Source of the DNA: Bacteroidales bacterium
GTDB lineage: Bacteria > Bacteroidota > Bacteroidia > Bacteroidales > UBA10428
Direction: 5' to 3'
DNA: 17,179 bases
NCBI GenBank assembly: GCA_016938095.1
Contig: JAFGVG010000421.1
Coordinates: 1 to 17,179 of the forward strand
The position numbers were made by a program, and so were the translations under genes. Shown in pieces: positions 6,123 through 13,421 of this stretch; positions within the stretch are counted from its first letter, which is position 1; each line of letters opens with the position of its first letter. The notes beneath the pieces are model-generated. The model ran no database searches. It saw nothing but the letters and a program-made list of their open reading frames with translations, and was not told where the DNA came from.

Positions 6123-7129
6123 ACCTTGTCAACAGTAGTATCTTCAACATTATTGGTTTTAAATCCGGAGATCATGCCGTTGTTAACATTATAAAAAACA
6201 GAAATCGGATCCGTTGAACTGACATTGATAATATCCCCGTTGTTCAGATTGTGTAATATTGCTCCAAGATGAGAATTTTGCTCAATAGAACCATTGTTCT
6301 TGTTTTGTGCAATAGCGCCTGCGTTTGAGTTATTTCGTATATGTGAGTTTTTTGGCAACAAATTGTTAGCAATAGATTCATTGTTGGAATTGGTTAATAT
6401 ATCACCACAAATGTTCCCATATATTTCACCATTATTTCTGTTTTCAGAAATTGATAAACAATGGTTTTCATATATTCCACCATTATTATAGTTATGACTG
6501 ATGTACTCATCACAAGTGTTACTGTATATATCCCCTGCGTTGGAATTGTTATAGCAACCCCTGACCTTATTCCCAAAGAATAAATACCCAGAGGTACCCC
6601 AATTCCAATCGGTTATATCACAATTATTATAGGAATCATGATCAGCGTTGTAAAAAGCTGTATTCCCGTCGCTGTCGAACTGTGAAACAACATAATCGTT
6701 TATCCAATCATACTGGCAAACAAAAAGCATTTCTATGTATTCATGGTTTGAAAATGAAGCTTTCGGGATTTCTGCCCAATTTGTTGAATCCAGGGTGATA
6801 TCATCATCGGTGATTCCGATATCGCCTGTTAGGTTCTTCCAAACCTTGCCGCCCCAGATAGCCAGATCATTTACCAATGCCGTTTTTGTTTCGTTCCTGA
6901 CGCCTATCCAATTATTCGAAAAGGCATCTGCCCCCACGGCATAGGTTGCCGGGCATAACATTAGCCGAAAACCTTCCGGCGCCATTTGGTTAGTCGAAAC
7001 TGCCTGGAACAATAACCACCGGTCTCCCCTGTCGGTTACCTTGTAAAATGAGCCGGCTTGTAATGAATCGGTTGAAATCAGCGACATAAGTGCGCTGTAT
7101 GTGGTTTCAATAATTATTTGGGTTTTCAT
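6119..7129 (-). CDS. Candidate receptor-binding / fibre protein with Asn-Gly-rich beta-helix repeats
   Basis: A 336-aa protein from ATG 7129 (MKTQIIIETTYSALMSLIS). An upstream ATG at 7198 would overlap the previous gene and adds an unconvincing 23 residues. The N-terminal part (20-110) has the phrase LQAGSFYKVTDRGDRW, recognised from adaptor-like N-termini of Bacteroidota phage surface proteins. From about residue 190 to residue 320 the chain is a string of about nine short repeats built around N-x-N-[NA]-G-x-I-x-x-N (NSNAGDIYSN, NYNNGGIYEN, NRNNGEIYGN, NKNNGSIEQN, NLNNGDI). Regular Ile and Asn ladders of this sort form beta-helices or beta-solenoids, typical of fibres that bind or cleave surface glycans. 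No enzyme motif seen. Confidence 0.7.
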   Translation of the reverse strand: MKTQIIIETTYSALMSLISTDSLQAGSFYKVTDRGDRWLLFQAVSTNQMAPEGFRLMLCPATYAVGADAFSNNWIGVRNETKTALVNDLAIWGGKVWKNLTGDIGITDDDITLDSTNWAEIPKASFSNHEYIEMLFVCQYDWINDYVVSQFDSDGNTAFYNADHDSYNNCDITDWNWGTSGYLFFGNKVRGCYNNSNAGDIYSNTCDEYISHNYNNGGIYENHCLSISENRNNGEIYGNICGDILTNSNNESIANNLLPKNSHIRNNSNAGAIAQNKNNGSIEQNSHLGAILHNLNNGDIINVSSTDPISVFYNVNNGMISGFKTNNVEDTTVDKV

Positions 7130-7187
7130 AATGTTTAACAGTTTTCCTGCATAATTATTGATTATTGGGCCATAGTTCAGCAGTTTG

Positions 7188-7454
7188 TTACATTTCATCG
7201 TAATAGATCATTATGGCAAGGACCTTAGGTGCCACAGTTGTCTCAAACTTTACGGCAATCTTTTCGCGGATTTCCACGAATTCCCGGTTGATGAACGCAA
7301 AGTCTTCGCCGTCGGTTGTCAACGGTATATCATTCATTATGGAAGCTTCATCAGTACCAATATTCCGGAAAACAACCGAGCTGAATCCATCTGGCTCCAA
7401 AAAGCCGTTTTCTGAAAACAGCTTTGTCTTATACCGTGCTTTATATTTTGCCAT
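7188..7454 (-). CDS. Small structural-like hypothetical protein
   Basis: An 88-aa protein starting MAKYKARYKTKLFSENGF. It has a basic N-terminus, mixed alpha/beta content, no signal and no membrane segment. It sits between a murein hydrolase and the fibre-like protein, with 33 bases before it and 58 bases to the chosen fibre start. Its position suggests a virion or fibre-assembly role. I do not recognise a family. Confidence 0.65.
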   Translation of the reverse strand: MAKYKARYKTKLFSENGFLEPDGFSSVVFRNIGTDEASIMNDIPLTTDGEDFAFINREFVEIREKIAVKFETTVAPKVLAIMIYYDEM

Positions 7455-7487
7455 AGCGTTTGATTATTGCAATGATTATTCCTATGA

Positions 7488-8024
7488 TTAAGCCGGTTCC
7501 GGCTGTAAGCGCGATTCCCGTTTTAATACCGCTTTTTTTTTTATGGTGTCAATGATGCTCTTTATGGCATCGTAATAATTTGTGGCCGTGGCATAACCTG
7601 CCTTTGCAATAGCTGAAGCATAGGCGTACGGATCCTTTTGCTGCAAGGCAGCCTGATAACGCTGATTACCGGAAATAAGCCGGGCATAATCTTCAAAGCT
7701 ATCCCTGGGTGAATCATACGCCCTGAAATCCTGGTAAAGCCTCACATTGTACTTGCCGCTATCCAGGCGCGTAATGCTGTGATACGATTTGAGTTTCTTC
7801 ACTGCCTCAGCCGAAAGAATTTCTGTTGTCAGCAGCTTTTGTGTTTTACCACTCCAGGAACTGCCAGCTTTAATTCCAAACATCATATTACCTGGCTTGT
7901 TTATTCCCCAGCCGGTTTCAAGCGCGCTTTGAGCCAGAACAGCCAGTGCCGGCATACCGTATTTCTTTTCGATACCGGCAGCCATCGGCAAATAAGTGTT
8001 TATGAATGTAGTAATTTTGTCCAT
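7488..8024 (-). CDS. GH73-type glucosaminidase (FlgJ-like peptidoglycan hydrolase)
   Basis: A 178-aa protein covering one glucosaminidase domain that cleaves the glycan strands of murein. Family signatures are visible in order: ALAVLAQSALETGWG with the catalytic Glu36; NMMFGIKAGSSWSG (residues 47-60), the N-[ML]-F-G-I-K loop; FRAYDSPRDSFEDYARLI (residues 99-116); and a C-terminal Y-A-x-A-I-x-x-A-G-Y-A-T stretch. No signal peptide or binding domain. A second murein hydrolase, far from the lysis cassette and among virion-type genes, suggests a virion-associated enzyme used during entry, like the transglycosylase of PRD1; this role is inferred. Confidence 0.88.
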   Translation of the reverse strand: MDKITTFINTYLPMAAGIEKKYGMPALAVLAQSALETGWGINKPGNMMFGIKAGSSWSGKTQKLLTTEILSAEAVKKLKSYHSITRLDSGKYNVRLYQDFRAYDSPRDSFEDYARLISGNQRYQAALQQKDPYAYASAIAKAGYATATNYYDAIKSIIDTIKKKAVLKRESRLQPEPA

Positions 8025-8030
8025 AAGGCT

Positions 8031-8948
8031 TTATTTACAACGACCTACAGCGGCTCTTTTCCTGGTTTGTGAATCAATCAGTTTTGTAACGCCCCAAAAT
8101 CCGAGCGCTGCAAAGGCAATCGGCTTTATAACATTGAACATTCCCGAGAATGTCCCGGCGGTTTTGCCTTTATTATAGGCAGTGTCAACCTGTTTTTCCA
8201 GGTCGGTTTTGATCTTTTCTGCTGTTACGGGATCCACCTTTTTCAAAATATCTTCCAGCTCTTTGCTAAGCTTCAGATCGGTTTTGCTTTCGTCGTATTC
8301 CGGCCGGAATGCAAAATAAGCAGCGACTGATAATCCGGCGCCGGCCACGGCTCCTACCACAACTGCCACAATAGGAACAGCGCCTATACCTTTTATGTAT
8401 ATCCCCCAGTTAACCAGCACATATGTTTTAAATCCTTCTACCAGCTTGTCCATTCCCTTCTTTATGCCGGTTTTCCAGGACAGAATTTTGCTGTTTTTAA
8501 TTTTCTCCTGGCGACGGATCAGCCGGGTAAGCAATCCCTTATATTTTTCCTCGTAGGCTGAAACGCCTGATCCCTTTGCCTTCGCAGTTGCAAGCAGGTT
8601 TGCCGTTCTGATTAGACTTTCATGTATTTGAATATCGTTGTTAACCAGGGCGTCAATAAGTTTTTTGCTTTCGGTATCACTAACCGGGGTGTCTTTTGGA
8701 ACTACCAGTTTGGTTACATCATCCCTTACATAGGCATAACCTTTATCCCCGTTCAGGATCACCTGGTACCAGATACCGTCACTCATTTTGTAGTAATTGC
8801 CCGAGGTCCGGCCAAAGCTTTTACCATATGCTCCAGTACCAATAGTTTTATAGCTGGTACCGGGACCTGTCCGGTAATTTAAACCTGACTGGCTTTTAGC
8901 CGTGGTAATCAGGTTTACATAATCCCTGTTAAACAGCAGTTCTGCCAT
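8031..8948 (-). CDS. Membrane protein with N-terminal SH3-like domain (putative virion membrane protein)
   Basis: A 305-aa protein. Residues about 10-82 form a bacterial SH3 domain (LNYRTGPGTSYKTIGTGAYG, then GIWYQVILNGDKGYAYV), which usually binds murein or cell-wall peptides. Helices follow (95-175), then a long membrane segment (about 188-213, GAVPIVAVVVGAVAGAGLSV), a charged helical part (218-262) and a second weaker hydrophobic segment (272-291). The membrane segment is preceded by IKGIGA, a motif shared with the 619-aa protein. It starts 1 base from the coiled-coil gene and is followed by the glucosaminidase, so it may anchor a murein-entry complex in a virion membrane. Confidence 0.7.
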   Translation of the reverse strand: MAELLFNRDYVNLITTAKSQSGLNYRTGPGTSYKTIGTGAYGKSFGRTSGNYYKMSDGIWYQVILNGDKGYAYVRDDVTKLVVPKDTPVSDTESKKLIDALVNNDIQIHESLIRTANLLATAKAKGSGVSAYEEKYKGLLTRLIRRQEKIKNSKILSWKTGIKKGMDKLVEGFKTYVLVNWGIYIKGIGAVPIVAVVVGAVAGAGLSVAAYFAFRPEYDESKTDLKLSKELEDILKKVDPVTAEKIKTDLEKQVDTAYNKGKTAGTFSGMFNVIKPIAFAALGFWGVTKLIDSQTRKRAAVGRCK

Positions 8949-8949
8949 A

Positions 8950-9648
8950 TTATTTCATCAAAAATGCTTTTGCCTGGTTGTACATGGCCGGGTTTTCACG
9001 GGCCATTTTTACAATGCTTTCCATCAGTACAATGGCGTCTTTATCCAGTTGGTACCATTGTTCAACAGCACGTTCAGCTCTTTGTGTAAGATCTCCTTTT
9101 TCCATATCCTGGGTTTTAATTCCTGCAATTGAAGCCTGTTTTTGTGGGTTTACCCCGGGAAATATCCGGTCAAGGAATGCACCTAAATAAGGTTCATACT
9201 TAATAAACCTTTCTCCCAGATGCATCATTACATTTTCCTGCCTTGATCTGAGTTCAGCGTTTTCCTGCCTCAGTCGTTCATTTTCGGTTTTAACCTGGTA
9301 TTCGCTCAGCGCACGCTGAATTTCATCCTGAACCTGGTCCTTTGAAAATCCGGATACTGCAGGCAAATATCCTTCACCTGGTTGCATCGCACTATTTCCG
9401 GTTATGGCAAACCGGGTTTTACACCAGGTATTATTTGCTGAATGGTGCTTGTAGGCTTCAATGAAATAAACGCCTGGTTCCAGCAATTCAATACGCTTCT
9501 GAAGATAGTTAATGGTATCATCTACAGTTAAGGTATCGTTATTTGGACTGGAAATAAGAACAGGACCTTTTTCCACATTGCGGATCTTCCAGTTTTCCGT
9601 GTCATTGGCACGGATCCATTCAATAATATTTGCGATGCCTTTTATCAT
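8950..9648 (-). CDS. Coiled-coil structural-like protein
   Basis: A 232-aa protein. The N-terminal 90 residues are mixed alpha/beta (LEPGVYFIEAYKHHSANN, WCKTRFAITG). A strong coiled coil follows around residues 100-142 (ENERLRQENAELRSRQEN), and helices continue to the end, with a Pro/Gly break at FPGVNPQKQASIAG. The ATG at 9648 is chosen because it lies just after the upstream stop (9650-9652); a longer frame to 9714 would overlap the paralogue gene by 65 bases. Position among virion-type genes suggests a structural, fibre-stalk or assembly role; no known family recognised. Confidence 0.7.
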   Translation of the reverse strand: MIKGIANIIEWIRANDTENWKIRNVEKGPVLISSPNNDTLTVDDTINYLQKRIELLEPGVYFIEAYKHHSANNTWCKTRFAITGNSAMQPGEGYLPAVSGFSKDQVQDEIQRALSEYQVKTENERLRQENAELRSRQENVMMHLGERFIKYEPYLGAFLDRIFPGVNPQKQASIAGIKTQDMEKGDLTQRAERAVEQWYQLDKDAIVLMESIVKMARENPAMYNQAKAFLMK

Positions 9649-9649
9649 A

Positions 9650-10459
9650 TCAGTCGAGATAAAAAACCGGCAGGTAAAACACTTGCCCAACTGTAAGGTA
9701 TGCGGGATTTGCAATTCTTATAAAACTGTTTTCCCAGTCAAATTTTGCCGGCCTGAATAAAATAAGCTCACGCCGGGGATATGCATTTAGCAATCGGCCT
9801 AAAGGAAGATCTTTCACCTTTTCCTTGTCCTGGCTCCATAGATTTACATAGGACCCCAATACATTTGATAAGGTGACAATTGTTCTTCCATCAGGAGTGG
9901 TGTAGGTACCGCCACCGGTGTTGAAAACTGAGAGGTAACAGATTTTTTTATCCTGGATATTTCTGAAATTGTTGAAACGAATGATATTATCAGTCAGATT
10001 CAACACCGGCGCTTCAATGTACTCAGCCTTTAAGGCAGGCAGTTCTTTGGTAAACTTTACCTTTTCTGCATCCTGGTAGTAAAAGGTAACAATAAAGCCC
10101 TGACCGATAACCAGGGTCGATGGATCAGGAACGAAAATATAAGACTTCCCAAGATCGAATATATGATTGAAAAACTCTGTGTTCCGATTGTATAAAGAGT
10201 AATCCATATTTAAATACCCTAACGGATACTCTTTGATAATTTCAGTTCCTTTTGTAACCAGGGTTATCCTGGCATCAGCGATTTCAGCGCTTATAACATA
10301 GTTTAACGGCGTTGTATGCATTGATCCTGATAACTCAATACGTCTGATGAGTTTGTTCCGGAGTTTCGGAAGCTCCGGGAAGAAGTATTTCTGCCTTGTG
10401 TCAGAAATCAGAAATTCAACTGTTTCGACACCGTCGTATAATTCAGAATTAAGATGCAT
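9650..10459 (-). CDS. Two-domain beta-rich virion-type protein, paralogue 3
   Basis: A 269-aa protein, third of three tandem paralogues. It starts with the shared YDGVE-x-VE box (residues 8-15) and is built of two similar beta domains: about residues 8-128 and 147-269. Each domain ends with the same kind of segment, SYIFVPDPSTLVIGQGFIV in the first and SFIRIANPAYLTVGQVFYL in the second, so the protein arose by internal duplication. No signal, membrane helix or catalytic motif. Its start overlaps the paralogue 2 stop by 11 bases. Two stacked beta domains of about 130 residues suggest capsid, penton or spike protein of jelly-roll type; this is inference. Confidence 0.72.
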   Translation of the reverse strand: MHLNSELYDGVETVEFLISDTRQKYFFPELPKLRNKLIRRIELSGSMHTTPLNYVISAEIADARITLVTKGTEIIKEYPLGYLNMDYSLYNRNTEFFNHIFDLGKSYIFVPDPSTLVIGQGFIVTFYYQDAEKVKFTKELPALKAEYIEAPVLNLTDNIIRFNNFRNIQDKKICYLSVFNTGGGTYTTPDGRTIVTLSNVLGSYVNLWSQDKEKVKDLPLGRLLNAYPRRELILFRPAKFDWENSFIRIANPAYLTVGQVFYLPVFYLD

Positions 10460-11330
10460 TACTGTAGTGAATTAAGAAGTAAAAAACAGTATTGGCGACA
10501 AGGTCCGTTTTATTGGCAATCTTAATATATGACTTTGGCCAGTCAACCACCAGGTTGTTAAAAAGGATCTCCGTGTCGAGCCAGAAATCATACGTAAGCA
10601 TATTTAATGGCAGGTTGTTGATCCTAAGCCCGTTTTTCAGCTGTAATACCAGGAATGACTTTTTGTAAATGGTATTGGCAATGATAGTTTTATCATCAGG
10701 GCTTTTGAGCGTTGCAGAAACCAATTCGCTTACATCCGCAAAACATTGAATTGACTTAACCTTTTTGTTCCTCAGAAATTCATCATCCGGAAAATAAACT
10801 GATGTTTTATTCACATCAGTTATCTCTACCTGCAAGGGATAAATGCGTTCAATTTCTCTTTTTTCAAGCGCTGAATCAACTATGGTTTTATTCAGCAACG
10901 GACAAAGCTTTGAACGATAGGAGACCTGTTTTTCATAAAAGAAATTGATAAACAGGCTTTCAGAAACAGATAATCCAGAAGGGTTTGAGAACTCAATGTA
11001 ACACTTTTCAGTATCTTTCAGCGAAAAGTTGAATAACTCCGTTATGATCGGCAGGTAGTTGATTTCCTTATGCAGCATGTACATCGGGAACCGGTGCACA
11101 ACAATATCTTTCTCATTTACAATGGTCAGAAAAGCTAATTTCAGATTGGCATCTGAAATCATGGTTTTGTTGTTTGGAGTGTGGGTTAAACCATTGGCCA
11201 GGGATATCCTTTTGATAATCTTACCCTTTAAGCCCGGAATGTTCGGGAGGTAGTATTTTGTATCGGTATTCGACCTGATAGGTATTTCAACCGATTCAAC
11301 CCCGTCGTAGTATTCATTAAACCTGTTCAT
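10449..11330 (-). CDS. Two-domain beta-rich virion-type protein, paralogue 2
   Basis: A 293-aa protein, middle of the three paralogues. The internal duplication is clearest here. KYYLPNIPGLKGKIIKRI (about residues 25-42) pairs with VYFPDDEFLRNKKVKSI; TMISDANLKLAFLTI pairs with TIIANTIYKKSFLVL; FPMYML pairs with LPLNML; and CYIEFSNPSGLSVSESLFI pairs with SYIKIANKTDLVANTVFYF. The second domain carries ILFNNLVVDWPKSYIKIANK, nearly identical in paralogue 1. It shares ATGA with paralogue 1 and has 11 bases of overlap with paralogue 3. Probably a subunit of a shared capsid or spike assembly. Confidence 0.72.
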   Translation of the reverse strand: MNRFNEYYDGVESVEIPIRSNTDTKYYLPNIPGLKGKIIKRISLANGLTHTPNNKTMISDANLKLAFLTIVNEKDIVVHRFPMYMLHKEINYLPIITELFNFSLKDTEKCYIEFSNPSGLSVSESLFINFFYEKQVSYRSKLCPLLNKTIVDSALEKREIERIYPLQVEITDVNKTSVYFPDDEFLRNKKVKSIQCFADVSELVSATLKSPDDKTIIANTIYKKSFLVLQLKNGLRINNLPLNMLTYDFWLDTEILFNNLVVDWPKSYIKIANKTDLVANTVFYFLIHYSNAS

Positions 11331-12160
11331 TTCGTGTACAATAAATAAAATGAAAACTCAGTGCCCGCGATTAATGAAGTTGCATTGGTAACTTTAACAT
11401 ATGACTTGGGCCAGTCAATTACCAGGTTGTTAAAGAGTATCTCAGCCCTGTCTGTTTGTGAAGATTCCATATAATGACCGGGCAGGTGGTTGATTATTTC
11501 TTTGCCTGTTTTGTCACGCAAAACCAGGTAAGTTTTTTGTGAAAAACTATCACGTGTCCGCCTGATGGCTTTCACTTTAATGTTTTCGTACTTTTCATCA
11601 TGCGGAAAGTTAAAAGTCAATTTGTTGGGGATATCGACAGTAGCCGTTATCTTCAGCGTTTTAAGCTGTTCCTGGCCGATAAAAAGGTTCAATAAAGGGT
11701 TCAGCAGGTATTTAATTCCTTGTTTGCTGATAACTTTGCGCGTTGGATTTTGATAGTAAACAATAAATACCAGCGATTGAGCAGTGGAAAGCGATACCGT
11801 TTGTGCAAATTCAACGAAAGAAAGCTCCCATTGAACAGGGTAATCCATGTTTTCAGTCACGGACGTTTCATGCCCGCCACTTCGCGTATTATTCAGCAAA
11901 TAAAAGAGCGGGTATTTGTAAATCGTTACGTCGTTACCTTTTGGCCTGATTGTCAGAAATCCTTTTACCAGACTGGCATAACTGATCACGGCCCTGTTTG
12001 AAGGGGCCAGACAGGTCGAATAAGCATGCAGATCAATTCTTTTAATAATCTTTCCATCCAGCTTTTCATTTACCGGGAAAAAGAATTTCCGCTGTGTGGC
12101 TGAAGTAATTGGAATTTCGATGAATTCAACCCCGTCGTATGGCGTATTTACAAATCTCAT
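11327..12160 (-). CDS. Two-domain beta-rich virion-type protein, paralogue 1
   Basis: A 277-aa protein, first of the three paralogues and first gene after the intergenic hairpin. The N-terminal box is YDGVEFIEIPI (residues 8-18), followed by RKFFFPVNEKLDGKIIKRID. The C-terminal domain has LTFNFPHDEKYENIKVKAI and ends with ILFNNLVIDWPKSYVKVTN, the best-conserved stretch of the family. No signal peptide or membrane helix, so it is not an exported adhesin. ATG at 12160 is preceded by an A-rich leader (AAAAAACTTAAAA), normal for this phylum. Structural role inferred from the copy number of paralogues and the neighbours. Confidence 0.72.
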   Translation of the reverse strand: MRFVNTPYDGVEFIEIPITSATQRKFFFPVNEKLDGKIIKRIDLHAYSTCLAPSNRAVISYASLVKGFLTIRPKGNDVTIYKYPLFYLLNNTRSGGHETSVTENMDYPVQWELSFVEFAQTVSLSTAQSLVFIVYYQNPTRKVISKQGIKYLLNPLLNLFIGQEQLKTLKITATVDIPNKLTFNFPHDEKYENIKVKAIRRTRDSFSQKTYLVLRDKTGKEIINHLPGHYMESSQTDRAEILFNNLVIDWPKSYVKVTNATSLIAGTEFSFYLLYTK

Positions 12161-12181
12161 TTTTAAGTTTTTTGGTTAAAA

Positions 12182-12210
12182 TGGGCAGGGCACCTGGTAT
12201 GCCCTACCCA
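12182..12210 (-). terminator. Intergenic hairpin after the capsid candidate (terminator or attenuator)
   Basis: On the minus strand TGGGTAGGGCA (12210-12200) and TGCCCTGCCCA (12192-12182) pair in an 11-bp stem with one G-U wobble and a 7-base loop, followed by TTTT. It lies in the 79-base gap between the 246-aa capsid candidate and the three paralogues. It could partly stop transcription, giving more capsid mRNA than downstream mRNA, or protect the 3' end. Confidence 0.65.
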
Positions 12211-12239
12211 TGAACTTCACCCTAACTAAACTCACACCG

Positions 12240-12980
12240 CTATGCTGACTTGATTGCGCTTTTCAGAAGATATCCGTAGGGAACCAGTACCAGCTTTGTG
12301 CTGTATCCCGATTCACCGGTTTGAAGTGTAATTCCGCTCCAGGTTGGGAACTGAATCTTAATTTCTATGCTGCTCCAGCCTTTGAAGAAAAGAACATTAC
12401 CCATGTAGAAAGCGTGTTCCTCGGTTTTAAACTGGCTGTAATTGCCGGCTGCCGATTTCTGCGTTTCAGGTATGTGAAGGAACTTAAGCATCGGAATGGC
12501 TTCAGCATTTACCGTTTGCTCAGTTTTGATCCACATGTAACCGTTATAAATTGCCTGAAGATCGGTAAGATCATAGGCTGATGCCGATGTAAACACCTGG
12601 CTGTTCGGGTAGGTCTGTAACACTTCCTTACCGATTTCCGTGGTATTTTGTTTTGCCAGGTATACGCCTAAATGTGTGGCGCAAAATACGTCGTTACGGT
12701 CCAGCTTACGTTCAGTTGCAATCATGCCGGATTCAACCTTCAGGTTAAAATCGTAGGTACCCTGGCCGTTGACCAGCGTTTTTTCAATACGCAGAAAACT
12801 GGGTTCCGGGGTAACATTGATACCCTGTTTTGCCGCCCAATCCTTAACGGCTTTGAACATATTACGCTCATAGGCTACGGGGGCCCAGGCAATGCTCATG
12901 GCGGCTCCAAAATCAACAAAACATGCGATTGCTGCTATTGCAACCATTGCGAATAAAACAGCTATTTTCGAGATCTTCAT
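12240..12980 (-). CDS. Candidate major capsid protein with N-terminal membrane segment
   Basis: A 246-aa protein. Residues 5-37 are hydrophobic (IAVLFAMVAIAAIACFVDFG), either a membrane anchor or a signal peptide. The rest is beta-rich: KTLVNGQGTYDFNLKVESG (residues 68-86), a helix-loop KLDRNDVFCATHLGVYLAK, LQTYPNSQVF, then KFLHIPETQK, and two long C-terminal strands (SSIEIKIQFPTW, TKLVLVPYGYLL). I associate this layout (gain strand, N-D-V-F-x-x-T-x-L-G-V-x-L, then TYPN) with capsid-like proteins of uncultured Bacteroidota viruses, but cannot confirm it. It is flanked upstream by a repeated leader motif and downstream by a hairpin, signs of separate high expression. It could instead be a spike or membrane protein. 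Confidence 0.6.
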   Translation of the reverse strand: MKISKIAVLFAMVAIAAIACFVDFGAAMSIAWAPVAYERNMFKAVKDWAAKQGINVTPEPSFLRIEKTLVNGQGTYDFNLKVESGMIATERKLDRNDVFCATHLGVYLAKQNTTEIGKEVLQTYPNSQVFTSASAYDLTDLQAIYNGYMWIKTEQTVNAEAIPMLKFLHIPETQKSAAGNYSQFKTEEHAFYMGNVLFFKGWSSIEIKIQFPTWSGITLQTGESGYSTKLVLVPYGYLLKSAIKSA

Positions 12981-12989
12981 TTTTTGTAT

Positions 12990-13009
12990 GGTATAAAAAT
13001 GTTTGACAA
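12990..13009 (-). promoter_or_regulatory. Repeated leader motif, copy A (before the capsid candidate)
   Basis: Minus-strand TTGTCAAACATTTTTATACC, ending 9 bases before the ATG. It matches the copies before the next two upstream genes at about 15 of 20 positions. It is either a virus promoter or a translation leader. Confidence 0.45.
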
Positions 13010-13013
13010 TTTG

Positions 13014-13391
13014 TTAGTCGTCCAGGTCATCCTGTCCAAGACCGGAAATACTTTCGTCGAGGTCATCAACGCCGGAAATATCCGTTCCTTCGTCAATTAC
13101 ATAACCGGTTTCGCCAATGGATTCATCCATGTCGGTAATGCCAGCCAGAGCCGGAATTTTTTCCAACATTTTGTAAGCTCCAACGGCAACCATGCCGTCG
13201 CCAACGGATTCAACAAAGCTGCCGGCTTTTGCCTTCAGCACAACAGGGCCAACCAGTCCGACGCCAATCTGGGCCAGACCGCGAACTGTCGGGCTAAGGT
13301 TGCCCAACATTTTGTCGGTGATTTTCACACCCAGCGCACCAACGGCAAGGCCGCTGGCATGCATGATATTCTTCTGAAAATTGAATTTCAT
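13014..13391 (-). CDS. Gly/Ala-rich hydrophobic protein with acidic repeat tail (putative virion membrane or scaffold protein)
   Basis: A 125-aa protein from ATG 13391 (MKFNFQKNIMHASG); an ATG at 13421 would begin at the leader motif and overlap the upstream stop. Residues 10-75 are rich in Gly, Ala and Val (ASGLAVGALGVKI, LAQIGVGLVGPVVL), like small membrane-associated capsid proteins. The tail (80-125) is strongly acidic and carries three related peptides: LAGITDMDES, ISGVDDLDES and ISGLGQDDLDD. The same short motif occurs in the 619-aa protein (MAGIGDLQE). It sits directly before the capsid candidate, with its own leader motif. Confidence 0.65.
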   Translation of the reverse strand: MKFNFQKNIMHASGLAVGALGVKITDKMLGNLSPTVRGLAQIGVGLVGPVVLKAKAGSFVESVGDGMVAVGAYKMLEKIPALAGITDMDESIGETGYVIDEGTDISGVDDLDESISGLGQDDLDD

Positions 13392-13401
13392 TTTCGGTTT
13401 C

Positions 13402-13421
13402 TGAATAAAATTGTAAGACAA
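13402..13421 (-). promoter_or_regulatory. Repeated leader motif, copy B (before the Gly/Ala-rich gene)
   Basis: Minus-strand TTGTCTTACAATTTTATTCA, starting immediately after the TAA of the 50-aa gene and ending 10 bases before the ATG at 13391. Same motif as copies A and C. Confidence 0.45.

Noticed and set aside
7130..7198. A longer start for the fibre-like protein (ATG at 7198).
   Set aside because: It would begin inside the end of the previous gene, and the 23 added residues look unlike the rest; ATG 7129 starts a normal protein N-terminus.
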